Origin: Neostapfia colusana | Taxonomy: Eukaryota; Streptophyta; Magnoliopsida; Poales; Poaceae | NCBI GenBank assembly: GCA_030760725.1 | Contig: JASWHV010000016.1 | Location: 17,289,084-17,353,083, forward strand | Length of the DNA: 64,000 nt | Direction: 5' to 3' | Shown here: piece after piece, positions 1 to 10,651 of the stretch | How positions within the stretch are numbered: the first letter of the stretch is position 1 | Layout: each line of letters starts with the position of its first letter | Notes under the pieces: generated by a model | Databases searched by the model: none | The model's input: only the letters and a program-made list of their open reading frames with translations | Told to the model about the DNA's origin: nothing | Position numbers and translations under genes: made by a program

Positions 1-793
1 AAGGACGAAGCTCGGCAGCGAGGGTTTTGGCGGCAAAGGAAAATTTTGGCAGCTTGACGGCGTCTAAGTAAAATCTCCAGGGTTGGGTTTTTTAGAGGAG
101 ATCGAGCGGCCTTACATTGGAATCTAGATTAAATAAATGAAGCAAAGGAAGAAGAAACTGAAGAGCAGACGTATGAAGAGGCCAAATATTGCAGGCGGTT
201 TTTAATATAGAACCGTCTGTGAAAAAAGTTTATTGAGTTTAGGATTAATTAATATCTTTGATCAAAATATGGGGGCTTGTAAAAGCCCAAAATCCAAGTT
301 CTTGTAATATGATCTAGTATTACAGGTGCCCATTAAATTTCACTTGGAAAAACCTTTAAAATTGGTTAGAACATGAAAAACAAATAAATAGCTTATTTGT
401 CATTTTTGTATCTTGCAGAATAAATTGATTTTATGAGTGCATTTCTCTATGGGACTTTTTAGTCATCATACCGATCTCTATGATTTTTTTAGATTTTTAC
501 AAAATTGTTTGAATTAATGTGTGTTCAAAATTTGAAGAAAGCCTCATATGTATATGAGCATTTCATTAGAATGATGGATAATTTGGATTTTGACATGTTG
601 GATTGCTTTAAAAAATAACAAAATTCATACATGTATAAATAAGACAATATGTTCATACAAGCCAACTTTCAGTGGAAGATCCATTATTTTAGGACATATG
701 ACAATCTGAATAATATGTGAATATAAATTAATGCTATATTTACCAAAACATAACAATGTTAACTATATAAGTTTTAAACTTTTTGTTCCATCT

Positions 794-843
<50 letters not shown>

Positions 844-1760
844 ATCGAGTTTGGACTTAATTTGCAGAATCTATACATGTTTGAGTATTTACATTGGAAT
901 CTAAATAAAAAATGAAGCAATGGAAGAAGAAACTCAAGAGCAGACCTATGAAGTGACAATTAGCGCAGATGGTTTTTAATATAGAACTGCCTGTGAAAAA
1001 TACTAAGTTTAGAATTAATTAATTTCTTGATCAAAATAAGGGGGCTTATAAAAGACCAAATTCCAAGTTCTTGTAATATGATTTAGTATTACAGGTGCCC
1101 ATTAAATTTCACTTGGAAAAACCTTTGAAATTGGTTAGAACATGAAAAAAATAGGTTACTCGTTATTTTTGTATCTTGCATAATATATTGATTTTGTGAG
1201 TGCATTTTTCTATGATACTTTTTAGTCATCATACCAACATCTATGATTTTTTTCAGATTTTTGCAAAATTATTTGAATCATGTGTGTTCAAATTTTGAAG
1301 AATGCCTCATATATATATGAGCATTTCGTTAGAATGATGGATTATTTGAAATTTGACATGTTGGATTGCTTTAAAAAAATTAACAAAATTCATACATGTA
1401 TAAATAAGACAATATGTTCATACAAACTAACTTTCAGTGGAAGATCCATTTTTTTAGGAGATATGAAAATCTGAATAATATGTTCATATAAATTAATGCT
1501 ATATTTACCAAAACATAACAATTTTACCTATATAAGTTTTAAACTTTTTGTTCCATCTGGTATATATTAATTTTTAAAGAATATAGAAAAAGAATCATTG
1601 AGTTTGGACTTAATTTACAGAATCTATTTATGTTTGAGTATTTGGCTTGGAATCTAAATAAAAAATGAAGCAAAAGAAGAAGAAACTGAAGAGCGGACCT
1701 ATTAAGAGGCAATTAGCGTGTAGAAAGAAGCATTAAAATGATTTGACCCTATATGCGAGA
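1..1760. repeat. AT-rich tandem repeat, ~770-bp units
   Basis: Two long units and a partial third repeat head to tail: about 113-884, 885-1640 and 1641-1740. Each begins with a version of TTGGAATCTA followed by AAATGAAGCAA and an A/G-rich stretch. Each of the first two also carries the subterminal-type motif 'aggcggttttTAATATAGAAC' (191-211) or its decayed copy (967-986). Copies differ by scattered substitutions and small indels. The block lies left of CACTA-type subterminal repeats and may be internal CACTA sequence. No coding frame is convincing; short ORFs here are AT-rich chance ORFs. Confidence 0.75.
796..841. repeat. (TA)n microsatellite
   Basis: About 23 uninterrupted TA dinucleotides lie near the end of the first tandem unit. 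The equivalent place in the second unit (about 1560) has only a short TATATATTAA, so the run expanded after the unit duplicated. Confidence 0.95.
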
Positions 1761-2449
1761 AGATGTCACTGCTGGAAAAAATATATGACATATATTTTAT
1801 ATATTTGTAATATTGTAATAAAGCTTTAATATTTTAATTGGACAAATTTTCTCTTTTAATATTTGAATTTGGCATGTTGGAATATTTTAAAAAATTAAGA
1901 AAATTCATACAGTGAAATATTGGCTTTGAGTTGGCCGTAGACTTCAACAGTGAAATACATTGCGCTTGAAGCCATGGTCGGCCGAGTGCTGCTTCATCTT
2001 TATGTGTACGTGTGAGCTCTATTTTTTCTCTGTTCGTGTGCGTATATAATTTTCCTTTGTTTTTCCTTCAAGTAAAGACCGCCTACGAAAACATTTTGAA
2101 CAACGTGCACAAGGGCCTCTGGCCGGCGTGACAATCCCTGGCACGAGATCACCACTTCCGAGCACCGAGCTGCCGGTTGGAGGGGCTCCAGAGGCTCAAC
2201 CCAGGGGTGTGTCACTTCCTCCATCAAGCTCCACGTACATCAACCAGCCAGAAACAGATGCCGGTGGGAGCAGTGGCTCGGAGCCGATCTATGAAACCGA
2301 CAGATGGATACGAGAGCTTTTGGAGAGAAGGCAAGTTGTGCAGGAGATGTTGCATTTGCGCAACTTGACATTTTGGGGCCCTGTAATGCATGCTACGATG
2401 TGAGACATATTTTATTGCTAGAACTTTTGTGGAATGGTGCATGCTACAA

Positions 2450-2640
2450 TTTTAGCAGACGGTTCTATACCTACAACTAGTCGCCTGTGAAGAATCTTTA
2501 TGGCAAGCGGTTTGTAACATAAAGAGTATCCGCCTGTGATAACTCCATTATCACAGGCGGTTCTTTATCTACGACTGTCCACCTGTGAAGAATGTTTATC
2601 ACAGGCGGTTTGTAACGTAAGATTATCCATCCGTGTAATT
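2450..2640. repeat. CACTA-type subterminal repeat cluster
   Basis: Alternating direct and inverted copies of 'CAGGCGGTTC/T' and 'CGCCTGTGAA/T' occur about every 25-40 bases (for example near 2491, 2531, 2557 and 2602). In grass CACTA (En/Spm) elements such arrays bind the element's TnpA-like protein. The same motif recurs at 3680-3760 and in the CACTA end at 17165. Confidence 0.7.
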
Positions 2641-2932
2641 CTAAGGACGCATGTACTGCGTGCGTTCCACTCATGCGCGCGGAAACCGAAAAGGTAAGGC
2701 GTGCACGCCCGGTCGTTTCAGCCGCCTGTATTAATGACCAATATTATAGGCGCCTCCAACTCCACGGTCCGCCTGTATCGTGTGGTCGTTGCCATTCACG
2801 CGCAGAATTCGAAGCGATCCGACCTCTCCTTCTCCGCACCATTATAACTTGCACCTTCCCCTTCTCTGCACCACCATCATGGCCTTCCTCTTCCCTCTAG
2901 TCTTCGTCTTCCTCGCCACATCGTAGCCCTAG

Positions 2933-3391
2933 TCTCAATGGCACGACCGACGAAGCGCTCCCGACCAGGCTCCAAACGCACCTCCATCCCCAGTTCCAAC
3001 CGCGCCTCCGTCCCCGGCTCCAACCGCACTTCTGTCCCCGGCTCTAACCGCGCCTCTGTCCCCAGCTCCAACCGCACCTCCGCCGCCTTCCTGGGCGGAA
3101 GAGAGACTGTACCTGCTTGAGAAACTTGCTTTCCTAGAGCGGAGATTGGTTGCCCTCAGGGCAGAGGCGGACGACCTATCACCGTTGCGCCTGCAGATGG
3201 CGAAGGATGTATTTAACAGCATATCTAATGTCATGCAACTTCTGGTTCTTGGTCGCCTTCCAGAATGTACTGGAATGGGCACCATAGGCCACTACCTCTT
3301 CGGGCTAAGCATAGTGGTTGATGGTCTTGACGCGGTGTGGGAGACGGTCCGTGAGGTGATTGGGGTGAAGAGCAGCAGGATGTTGGTGTAG
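2933..3391 (+). CDS. Proline-rich plus coiled-coil ORF inside CACTA element
   Basis: An open frame runs without a stop from about 2930 to TAG at 3389-3391. No convincing ATG begins it: the ATG at 2879 is followed by in-frame TAGs at 2924 and 2930, so the true start may be spliced or lost. The first ~50 residues are PAPTAPPS-type repeats encoded by a 24-bp minisatellite. They are followed by a charged amphipathic stretch (EERLYLLEKLAFLERRLVAL) that can form a coiled coil, then a region containing MAKDVFNSISNVMQLLV. It lies ~450 bp inside the CACTA right end. I do not recognise the family and assign no function. It could be an accessory CACTA ORF or a captured gene piece. Confidence 0.4.
   Translation, partial: SQWHDRRSAPDQAPNAPPSPVPTAPPSPAPTALLSPALTAPLSPAPTAPPPPSWAEERLYLLEKLAFLERRLVALRAEADDLSPLRLQMAKDVFNSISNVMQLLVLGRLPECTGMGTIGHYLFGLSIVVDGLDAVWETVREVIGVKSSRMLV
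2970..3089. repeat. 24-bp minisatellite, five copies
   Basis: Five consecutive 24-base units begin at 2970, 2994, 3018, 3042 and 3066, each close to CTCCAACCGCGCCTCCGTCC plus four bases. The period is a multiple of three, so the array stays open in several frames; in frame with the downstream ORF it encodes PAPTAPPS-like repeats. Confidence 0.85.
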
Positions 3392-3649
3392 ACGATCATC
3401 GACAAATGTGGGGTTCCTCTGTCACGGGAGGATTAGGCGATCGTCTGTTATTTTCTTTTGTTGTTTATAAAAATTAATTTTTAATGAATGTTTGTTTGAT
3501 GATGAATGTTTGTTATCGATTATCGAATTGTTTATTGTCTTTTTAATGTTTGATGCTAAGTGTGGTTGATGTGTACCAGGCCGCGCCGTTTGGTGACTTC
3601 GAATTGAACTCAAAGGCACGTTTTCTCGGTAACCGCAAAGGTCGCACAC

Positions 3650-3844
3650 GCGTGGTCGCTTCAGCCGCTTGTATTAATGTTCAATATTGCAGGCGGTTGA
3701 AGCGACCCCATGGTCTATCTTGAACATTGATATGCTTACATAGGCGGTTTGCTATTAATTTATTTGACATCATAGACGTATTTTTTTTCGAACCGCCTAG
3801 ATCTGAAAAACGAGACACATGTGATAATGGTTTTTATAGTAATG
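3650..3844. mobile_element. CACTA transposon right terminus
   Basis: The end reads GATAATGGTTTTTATAGTAATG, a decayed version of the reverse complement of CACTACTACAAAAACCATTATC found at 17165. The ~200 bases inside it align, inverted, with the 17165-17449 end: both contain 'GGTTACCGAG', 'CTTTGA.TTCA.TTCGAAG' and a 'TAAATTAATAGC' block. The element body extends left, possibly beyond the window. No transposase is visible in the window. Confidence 0.7.
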
Positions 3845-3885
3845 TTCTCAACATCACATTAAGCATAAACAAAATGAATCAACAA

Positions 3886-4769
3886 TGAGAAATTCCATCG
3901 ATCGAGCTTTAGGTTTTACATGTCCCAGCTTAGCAGTCGTTGGCTTGCGTGGAGTTGACGAGGCTGGCGATGGTGATCCTTGGCATGGAGTATATTCGCC
4001 TGTGAGCAACTTGGCGGCGACGATGGCGTTGGCGGCCTCGGTGAGGTGGACGCCGTCCCAGCTGACAAACCGCGCGCCGACGTCGCACAGCTGCATCTCC
4101 ACCGACATGCACGCCATCAGAGGCTTCTCGATCCCTGCATCACCTCAAAATTGGTTGGCACATGAACGCAATGGTGAAATAGAATAAAAACAATCGAGAG
4201 CTTAATAAATATTACCGTGCATGGTGTGGTTGGCCACCAGGTTGTACTTGATGGCGAACATGTCGACGGAGACGAGGGTCGCGTCCACCATGCGCTGCCG
4301 GAGCTGGTTGCAGGCGTCGCCGAGCAGCGCGTTAAAGCGGCGCGCGGCGGCGTTGTAGGTCTTAAGGCAGCCGTGGGCGTCCAGGTCGGAGTCGTCGTCC
4401 CGCGGGATGGCCAGCTACTGCGGCAGCCAGCCCAGCGCGCCCGTGCCGTGGATCCAAAACTTGCGGGCGCCGTGCGAGTAGAGCGCCTGTCAACCACGAT
4501 TCACGCGCCGTGTTAGTTACCTATTCTTTTGACTTTACAAACATATGTAATTATTGGAGAATTCATGAGCTGAATGTTCCTCACAAAAACTTGTCGGGCA
4601 TTTAACTTACCTCGATGGTGTACTTGATATGAGCGACGACACCCGGGATCTTGAGGAGCATTTATTTGATCATAGGGCAGGTGCATGAAAGCAGACAGGT
4701 CATTCTGCCCGATGTCGATGGTGTAGATAGCCCTCCTGAATCTTTCACCATCAACCGGAGGCCTCTGAC
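3886..4769 (-). pseudogene. GDSL esterase/lipase pseudogene, 3' half
   Basis: Three exons with GT-AG borders can be read on the minus strand: 4769-4611, 4486-4216 and 4134-3886. Exon one has TIDIGQNDLSAFMHLPYDQ, the block III 'GQND' of plant SGNH/GDSL hydrolases. Exon two has ARKFWIHGTGALGWLPQ (block IV-like). Exon three has SWDGVHLTEAAN, the block V region with the catalytic Asp and His. The upstream half with the nucleophile GDS serine is missing. Damage includes a frameshift after LPYDQ in exon one, an in-frame TAG at 4417-4415, and loss of the usual CCGYGG...YN segment early in exon three. The family hydrolyses esters, usually after secretion. This copy cannot make an enzyme. It may have been carried by a transposon, or be an old gene remnant. 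Confidence 0.85.
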
Positions 4770-4882
4770 CTGCACATGTCACAGAGTATCAGACCACGCC
4801 AAATTTCAACTAATCTTCTCCAGCCCTGCCTGTAACAATTCTAAGTCGTAGTAGTAATTCTTCTTATTCAACAATTGATCTA

Positions 4883-4960
4883 CTCCCTCTGTTTCTATTT
4901 AATTGACGTTTCCGACAGCTTTGATCAGGTTAAGGAAATGGTGAAATGACTGCTCTGCCC
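4883..4960. mobile_element. Possible Stowaway/mariner-type terminus
   Basis: TA followed by CTCCCTCTGTTTCTATTTAA resembles the terminal repeat of grass Stowaway/mariner elements, which begin CTCCCTCC/TGTTTC after a TA target. I found no matching inverted end in the adjoining sequence (to 5133, resuming at 15624), so the element is truncated or the likeness is chance. Confidence 0.35.
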
Positions 4961-5133
4961 TTCTGCTATCCTCCGCACGCCTCAGGTAAGAGTCCCTGCT
5001 GCTGCCACACCCGTCGCCGTCCCTGCCGCTGCTTCACCCATTGCCGTCCACGCCGTCCCTTCGATCAGAGATCCCGCCGCTGTGACCGTGCTCCCATCCC
5101 CGTCAAGATCTCGTTGTCGAACCCGTCTCCGCC

Positions 5134-5424
5134 TGTAACACCCGTGGCCCGCGACGCGATTGTCGGTACGTGAGCAGTCGAGATGGCCTCCGGTTGAGCA
5201 CTCCGGCGATCGCGAGAGGTAGGAGATCGGGCAACCGAATTGGTTGTTTCGTTTGGTTCTATTCTGTTCGATCCCCTCTCTCCACAGCGTCTCTGTTACA
5301 TACCCCTTCAGGGTAGGGTCCACCGGTCAGCCCCCCTTCTCACACACACGCCACACAACATCCTCTTACAGCCGGAAGACCCCTTCCGGATAGGGTACTC
5401 ACTCACACCACGCCCGACCTCACA
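5134..5424 (-). repeat. Gypsy-1 3' LTR
   Basis: On the plus strand it begins TGTAACACCC and ends CTCACA. It matches the copy at 15327-15618 along its whole length with a modest number of substitutions and short indels. The inner flank (5425-5450) reads on the minus strand as GGGGTGAGGGGGAGA directly before the LTR, a good polypurine tract. Confidence 0.93.
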
Positions 5425-5432
5425 TCTCCCCC

Positions 5433-6947
5433 TCACCCCGAAGAAGCTTGCCCCCAAGCTTCGATCTGCGGGTGCATCTTGAGCAAGACATTCCAATCCT
5501 CCCAAGTGGCAGCTTCCGGCGGCAGCGAATCCCACTGCACACGCACCTGGACGATTGCCTGATCCCCTTTCTTTACCAAGCGACGGTCCAGAATCGCTGC
5601 CGGCTCCAGCTTCTCTCGATTCAGGTCAGTCTTACTCGGTAGAGTAGAAAATACCGAGCAATAGTTGAGGGTAAAAGGTTTGAGTTGTGAGACATGAAAT
5701 ACCGGATGGATCTGAGCACTGTTTGGCAAATCCAAACGATAGGCGACTTTACCAATTTTTTGCAAAACTTTGAAAGGCCCGTAGTATTTGAATGCAAGTT
5801 TAGGGCATGAGCGACTGACCAAAGAAGTTTGAGCATAAGGTTGCAACTTTAGGAGAACCTGCTCTCCAACTTGAAATTCTCGATCCACCCTATGCCTGTC
5901 AGCTTGCTGACACATTCTGTTCTGAGCCGCAGCTAAACGCTCTTTCAGCATCTCCATTTGATTTTCTCTGTCGTTTAGTCTGTCTGTCACTGTCTTCTCA
6001 GTTGTGTGGGGAAGAACAGGAGCTGCCAACATATTTGGCTCATAGCCATAGAGCGCTTGAAAAGGGGAACAGCCTAACGATGAATGAAAAGAAGAGTTGT
6101 GCCAGAATTCCGCCAGGGGAAGACAGTGTTTTCATTTGAAAGGTGCTGAATGTGTCATGCAGCGCAAATACATTTACAAACACTGGTTCACTCTCTCTGT
6201 GGCCGTCAATCTAAGGGTGGCAGGCTGTATTCAGCAACAACTTTGTATACAACAGTGTAAATAACTGCTTCCACATGTTACTAGTAAAGATTTTATCTCT
6301 GTCAGAGACAATAGTGGTAGGCATGCCATGTAACTTCACTATATTGTCTAGCAGTATTCGAGCCACTGAGGTGCTGAGAAAGGGTGTTTCAATAGAAAAA
6401 AAATGGGAGTACTTAGAGAATCTGTCCACAATGACTAATATGGTGTCAAAACCCTCAGACTTAGGTAGAGCCTCGATAATCCATCAATATATCTTTCCAT
6501 GCTCTAGCTAGAATTGGTAGTGGCTGCAACAGTTCAGCAGGGTGGGTTCTCTCAGATTTGGCCTGTTGGCAGATTTGACACTGCTTCACATACCCTTCCA
6601 CATCCCTCTTCAGTCCTTTCCAGCAAAAATGCTTTTTTACTTTCTGATAGGTACCCAAGGTGCCTGAGTGACCCCCCAAATCCAGAATCATGAAAGGCAG
6701 CAATTAATTTAGTTCTGAGAGCAGAATTTTCACCTATCCAGATTTGGTCCCCTTTTTTGATGAGGCCTTGATGCAAGAAAAACCCATCTTCATTAGGGCT
6801 CACAATAGCTAACTTGGCTAACATCTGCTGCGCACTCACATCAGTAGAGTAAGAGTTAAGTACTTCTTGAAGCCAGAAAGGCCGTACTTCAGAGACTGTT
6901 GTAACAGATAACAATTGAGCCACCCTAGACAGAGAATTTGTAGCCAC
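5433..6947 (-). pseudogene. Gypsy-1 integrase and chromodomain, disrupted
   Basis: Reading right to left: an HHCC zinc-binding region (HDSGFGG followed in another frame by GYVKQCQICQQAK), a core piece with MDRFSKYSHF and IVSDRDKIFTS (second catalytic Asp), then a C-terminal region 6032-5433. The last part has the GPFKVLQKIGKVAYRLDLP and HPVFHVSQLK blocks and ends in a chromodomain-like segment (VQWDSLPPEAATWEDW). The zinc finger and core lie in different frames. The core breaks off after 'NTACHP' with a stop, and the region carrying the catalytic Glu is not readable. In intact chromoviruses the chromodomain steers integration to chromatin; here it is only a fossil. Confidence 0.85.
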
Positions 6948-6965
6948 ATTTTCCTTGCCTTTCTT

Positions 6966-8303
6966 CTAAACAGTTCTGAAATTTAATCCCATCAGTTTAG
7001 CCATGGCCCTCTTTTGGATATCAGAATGCAATTGTTGACCCTCCAAAAAGCTCAAGCTTTTGTGATCAGTTTTGATTACAAATTCTGCCCTATGTAAATA
7101 AGATCTCCATTTCTCCACAGCCAATATAAGGGCTAGAAATTCTTTCTCATATATAGATAAATGCCTATGCTTGTCAGTCAGACCTTTGCTTAAAAATGCC
7201 ACTGGTCTGTTTTGCTGCATTAAGACAGCTCCAATACCTGCATCACAAGCATCAGTTTCCATAGTAAAAGGTTCATTAAAATTAGGTAGAGCCAAGACAG
7301 GGGTAGAAATCATGGCTTTCTTCAGATTCTGAAAGGCTTCAGTTGCCTGTGCATTCCATTCAAATTGCTTCTTTCGCAGTAATATTGTTAAGGGCTTAGC
7401 TAGCACCACATATCATTTCACAAATTTCCTGTAACGTCCTGTCAGCCCCAGAAAACCCCTTAACTCCGAAAAAATCGCTGGAACAGGCCAGTTCACCATT
7501 GCTGATGTTTTATCTGGATCAGTAGCTACCCCTTGTCCCGAGATAATATGCCCCAAGTAGATCAATTCCTTCTTTGCAAAAGAGCACTTAGATCTTTTGA
7601 TGTATAACTGATGCTCTCTTAGCTTGGATAGTATTAATCTTAGATGCTGCAAATGAAGCTCCAGTGTGGGACTATAAATCAAAATATCATCCAAAAACAC
7701 CAAAGCAAATTTCCTCAGAAATGGGGCTAGAATGGCATTCATAGCACAATGGAAAGTAGCAGGAACATTGGTAAGCCCAAATGGCATCACCTTGAATTGA
7801 AAATGGCCATTATGTGTTTCGAAAGCTGTTTTGAACTCTTCCCCAGCCTTCATTCTAATCTGATGGTATCCTGATTTCATATCAGGACTAGTGAAATAAG
7901 ACGCCCCAGCCAGCTCATCCAATATCTCATCAACCAATGGCATAGGAAATCTATTTTTAATTGTCAAATCATTTAGTTTCCTATAGTCAACACAAAACCT
8001 CTAAGACCCATCTTTTTTTTGAACTAAGAGGACCGGGGATGTAAATGGACTAACACTATTTTCAATCGACCAAGCAGATAGCAACCCTTCCACTTGTCGT
8101 TCAATTTGATTCTTATGCAATGGGGAGTATTTATAGGGACAAGAATTAACAGGGATAGCACCTGGGATTAATGAAATCACATGATCAAATGGCCTTCTTG
8201 GAGGTAGAGAAGTAGGGTCCTGAAAGAGGTCTTGGAATTCTTCTAATAGTGTCTGAACTTCTGTTTCCATTGCAGGTGGTCCTTCTTGGAAATTATCTGT
8301 GTG
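6966..8303 (-). pseudogene. Gypsy-1 reverse transcriptase / RNase H, disrupted
   Basis: RT begins at the right after the Copia-1 break (8303) with the 'FQDLFQDPTSLPPRRP' linker and continues through YFTSPDMKSGYHQIRMK, MPFGLTNVPATF and the catalytic LVFLDDILIYS. RNase H follows with METDACDAGIGAVLMQ, IYEKEFLALILAVEKW and KTDHKSLSFLE, keeping recognisable acidic residues. Stops interrupt the frame after QKKDGS (near 8000), after RKFVK (near 7413) and at NFRTV (near 6968), so no full protein is made. The polymerase motif itself is intact. Confidence 0.9.
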
Positions 8304-8418
8304 TATTGGAGGAAGAATAATTTCATTAGGGGTGTCAAGAGTACATATAGCCATAGTGGGCTAGATACATGGGCCTAGCCCAACACACTCACACAACCAT
8401 ACATATAACAGTCCAACA
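8304..8418 (-). repeat. Copia-1 3' LTR (115 bp)
   Basis: Plus-strand ends are TATTGG and CCAACA. It differs from the right copy at only a few positions (for example 'catgggcc' against 'catgagtc'), so the insertion is fairly recent. A 115-bp LTR is very short for a plant Ty1 element. Confidence 0.93.
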
Positions 8419-8505
8419 CCCCCCCATCCCCGCAGTCCCAACATCTAGCCACGAACGATGTTGAGACTGGACCGAAACTCGGAAAACAGTGATGAAGGGA
8501 GGCCC

Positions 8506-9919
8506 TTCGTTAAGATTCGGTGAACTGTGATGTCATTGGGACGTGAAGGACCCGGACCTCGCCGCGGGCAATCCGCTCACGCACAAAGTGAAGATCAATC
8601 TTCACATGCTTCGTGCGCCGATGCTGGACGGGGTTGGTGGAGAGGTAGACAGTGCTGACGTTGTCACAGTAGACCAACGTGCTCCGGGTGATGGGGGAGT
8701 GGAGCTCCTGAAGCAGTTGTTGAAGCCAGGAGGCCTCAGCCACGCCGTTGGCCACGGCGCGGTACTCCGCCTCAGGACTCGAGCGCGGCACCATGGGTTG
8801 CCGCTTCGAGGACCAAGATACAAGGTTGCCGCCCAGGAAGACAGCGTAGCCAGAGGTTGACCGACGGGTATCCGGGCAAACCGCCCAATCAACATCGGTG
8901 TAGACGACCAACTCAGAAGTCGAATCACCCCGAAGGAGGAGGCCATAGTCGAGAGAGCCGCGCAGGTACCGAAGGATCTGCTTCACAACGGTGAGATGCG
9001 GCTCCCGCGGATCATGCATGTGAAGACACACCTGCTGAACCGCGTAGGAGATGTCCGGCCGAGTGAAGGTGAGATACCGAAGGGCACCTGCAATTCTCCT
9101 GTATAAGGTGGGATTAGTAACAGGGGCGCCGTCGATGGAGGAGACCTTCGCCTGGGTATCCGTCGGAGTGGAGCAAGGCTTGCAGTCAGCCATGCCCGCT
9201 CGCTGGAGGATGTCCAGGCAGTACTGTCCCTGATAAAGGAATAGACCGCCCGGGTGGTGCTCGACTGTAACGCCCAAAAAGTGGTGAAGCTCACCCAGGT
9301 CCTTCATCGTGAACTCCCGCTGCAGAGCAGAGACCGTGCGCCGAAGGAGAGCCAGACTTGAGGTGGTGAGGACAATGTCATCGACGTACAAGAGGAGGTA
9401 CACAATGTCACCCTCCCGCCTGTAAATGAAGAGCGAGGTGTCCGACTTGGCCTCGACGAAGCCAAGTGAGACCAAGAAGGAGGCAAACTAGCTGTACCAA
9501 GCCTGAGGTGTCTGCTTAAGACCATACAGGGACTTGTTCAGACGGCAGACCATGTCTGGACGAGCTGAATCAACGAACCCTGTCGGCTGACTGCAGTACA
9601 CCGTCACAGTCAGCGTGCCGTGGAGGAAGGCATTCTTGACGTCCAACTGGTGGACCAGCCAAGAACGCGAGAGAGCCAGCGACAGAACGGTCTGAACCGT
9701 CGCCGGCTTCACTACCGGGCTGAAGGTCTCGTAGTAGTCAACACCGGGGCGCTGAGTAAAGCTCCGAAGAACCCACCGGGCCTTGTACCTCTCCAGAGAT
9801 CCATCCGCCTTCCTCTTATGCGTGAAAACCCACTTGCCCGAGACAACATTGCCACGACCAGGACGGGGAACCAAATCCCAGGTCCGGTTAGCAAGCAGGG
9901 CCGCATACTCCTCCTCCAT
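8506..9919 (-). pseudogene. Copia-1 reverse transcriptase / RNase H
   Basis: 9919-9488 carries the RT N-terminal half (MEEEYAALLANRTWDLVPRP, then FSPVVKPATVQTVLSLAL, LVHQLDVKNAFLHG, LNKSLYGLKQTPQAW). 9475-8510 carries the rest: YLLLYVDDIVLTTSS with the catalytic aspartates, MKDLGELHHFLG, then RNase H with VVYTDVDWAVCPDTRRSTSG and PEAEYRAVANG. A stop near 9490 (WYS-stop) separates the two segments, and the C-terminus ends at QFTES instead of the usual 'DILTKGL'. Apart from that the polymerase core looks intact. It would have copied element RNA in cytoplasmic particles. Confidence 0.92.
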
Positions 9920-10173
9920 AGCCCGACGCCAGTGAGGATCGGTGAGGGCGCTATGGACAGATGGGGGATAGGTGAGATGGTTGAGGAGGCAGGCTGTGGA
10001 GAAGTCGTCGAGGAGAGGACAATCCCTGAGAACCGCTCCACCAGCTGGAGGACCCCAGCCGCATGTCGGGTCACCATCAGATGAACGTGACGGGGGTCAC
10101 GGTGGAGCAGTGGGGGATGGTACACCGGGGGCTTGGTGCGGGAGGAGGTCGGAACACCAACCCGCGCTCATCG

Positions 10174-10650
10174 CTAATAGACAAGGGCGGGGTCAGCGTA
10201 CCGTGGTACCAGGGCCACGCGTGGCGCAGCAATCGAAGGTGGAGACGCCGGTGCCGCACGTGGTGCAGCAGGTGACGCTGAGACCGCACGTGGCGTCGTC
10301 AGGGACGCTGCGGCCGCACGTGGCACAGCGGGCGACATCGAGGACACCGGGGCTGCCCGAGACGGAGCGGGCGACGTCGGAGACGCCGGTGCCGTGCGTG
10401 GCGCAGTGGGCGACGTCAGAGACACCAGTGCCGCACGTGGCGCAGCGGGTGATGTCGGAGACACCGGTGCAGCACGTGGCGCAGCGGGTGACGTTGGAGC
10501 GGCACAAGGTGCAGGCGATGACGTCGAGTGCACCGGGCCAACGCAAGGCGCAGCCGGTGGCGTCGTGGACACCGAAGCTGCGTGTGGCTCAGCGAGTGGG
10601 TAACCTGGAAAAGTTTAAAAACAAGGTCGCTGTATAGGAGCGGCCTCGGT
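10174..10650 (-). repeat. Copia-1 Ala/Pro/Ser-rich linker with ~30-bp repeats
   Basis: Between integrase and RT the minus strand encodes repeated VSPTSPAAPRAAP-type units (132-residue ORF 10572-10174). The DNA is an imperfect tandem array in which 'GCGCAGCGGGTGACGT' and variants recur about every 27-33 bases. Ty1 elements have a variable linker here, but a long minisatellite is uncommon. Confidence 0.65.
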
Positions 10651-10651
10651 G

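Noticed and set aside
2128..2403. 91-codon ORF in the CACTA region
   Set aside because: No domain, overlapping ORFs on both strands and no supported start; may be part of a spliced transposon gene but cannot be defended.
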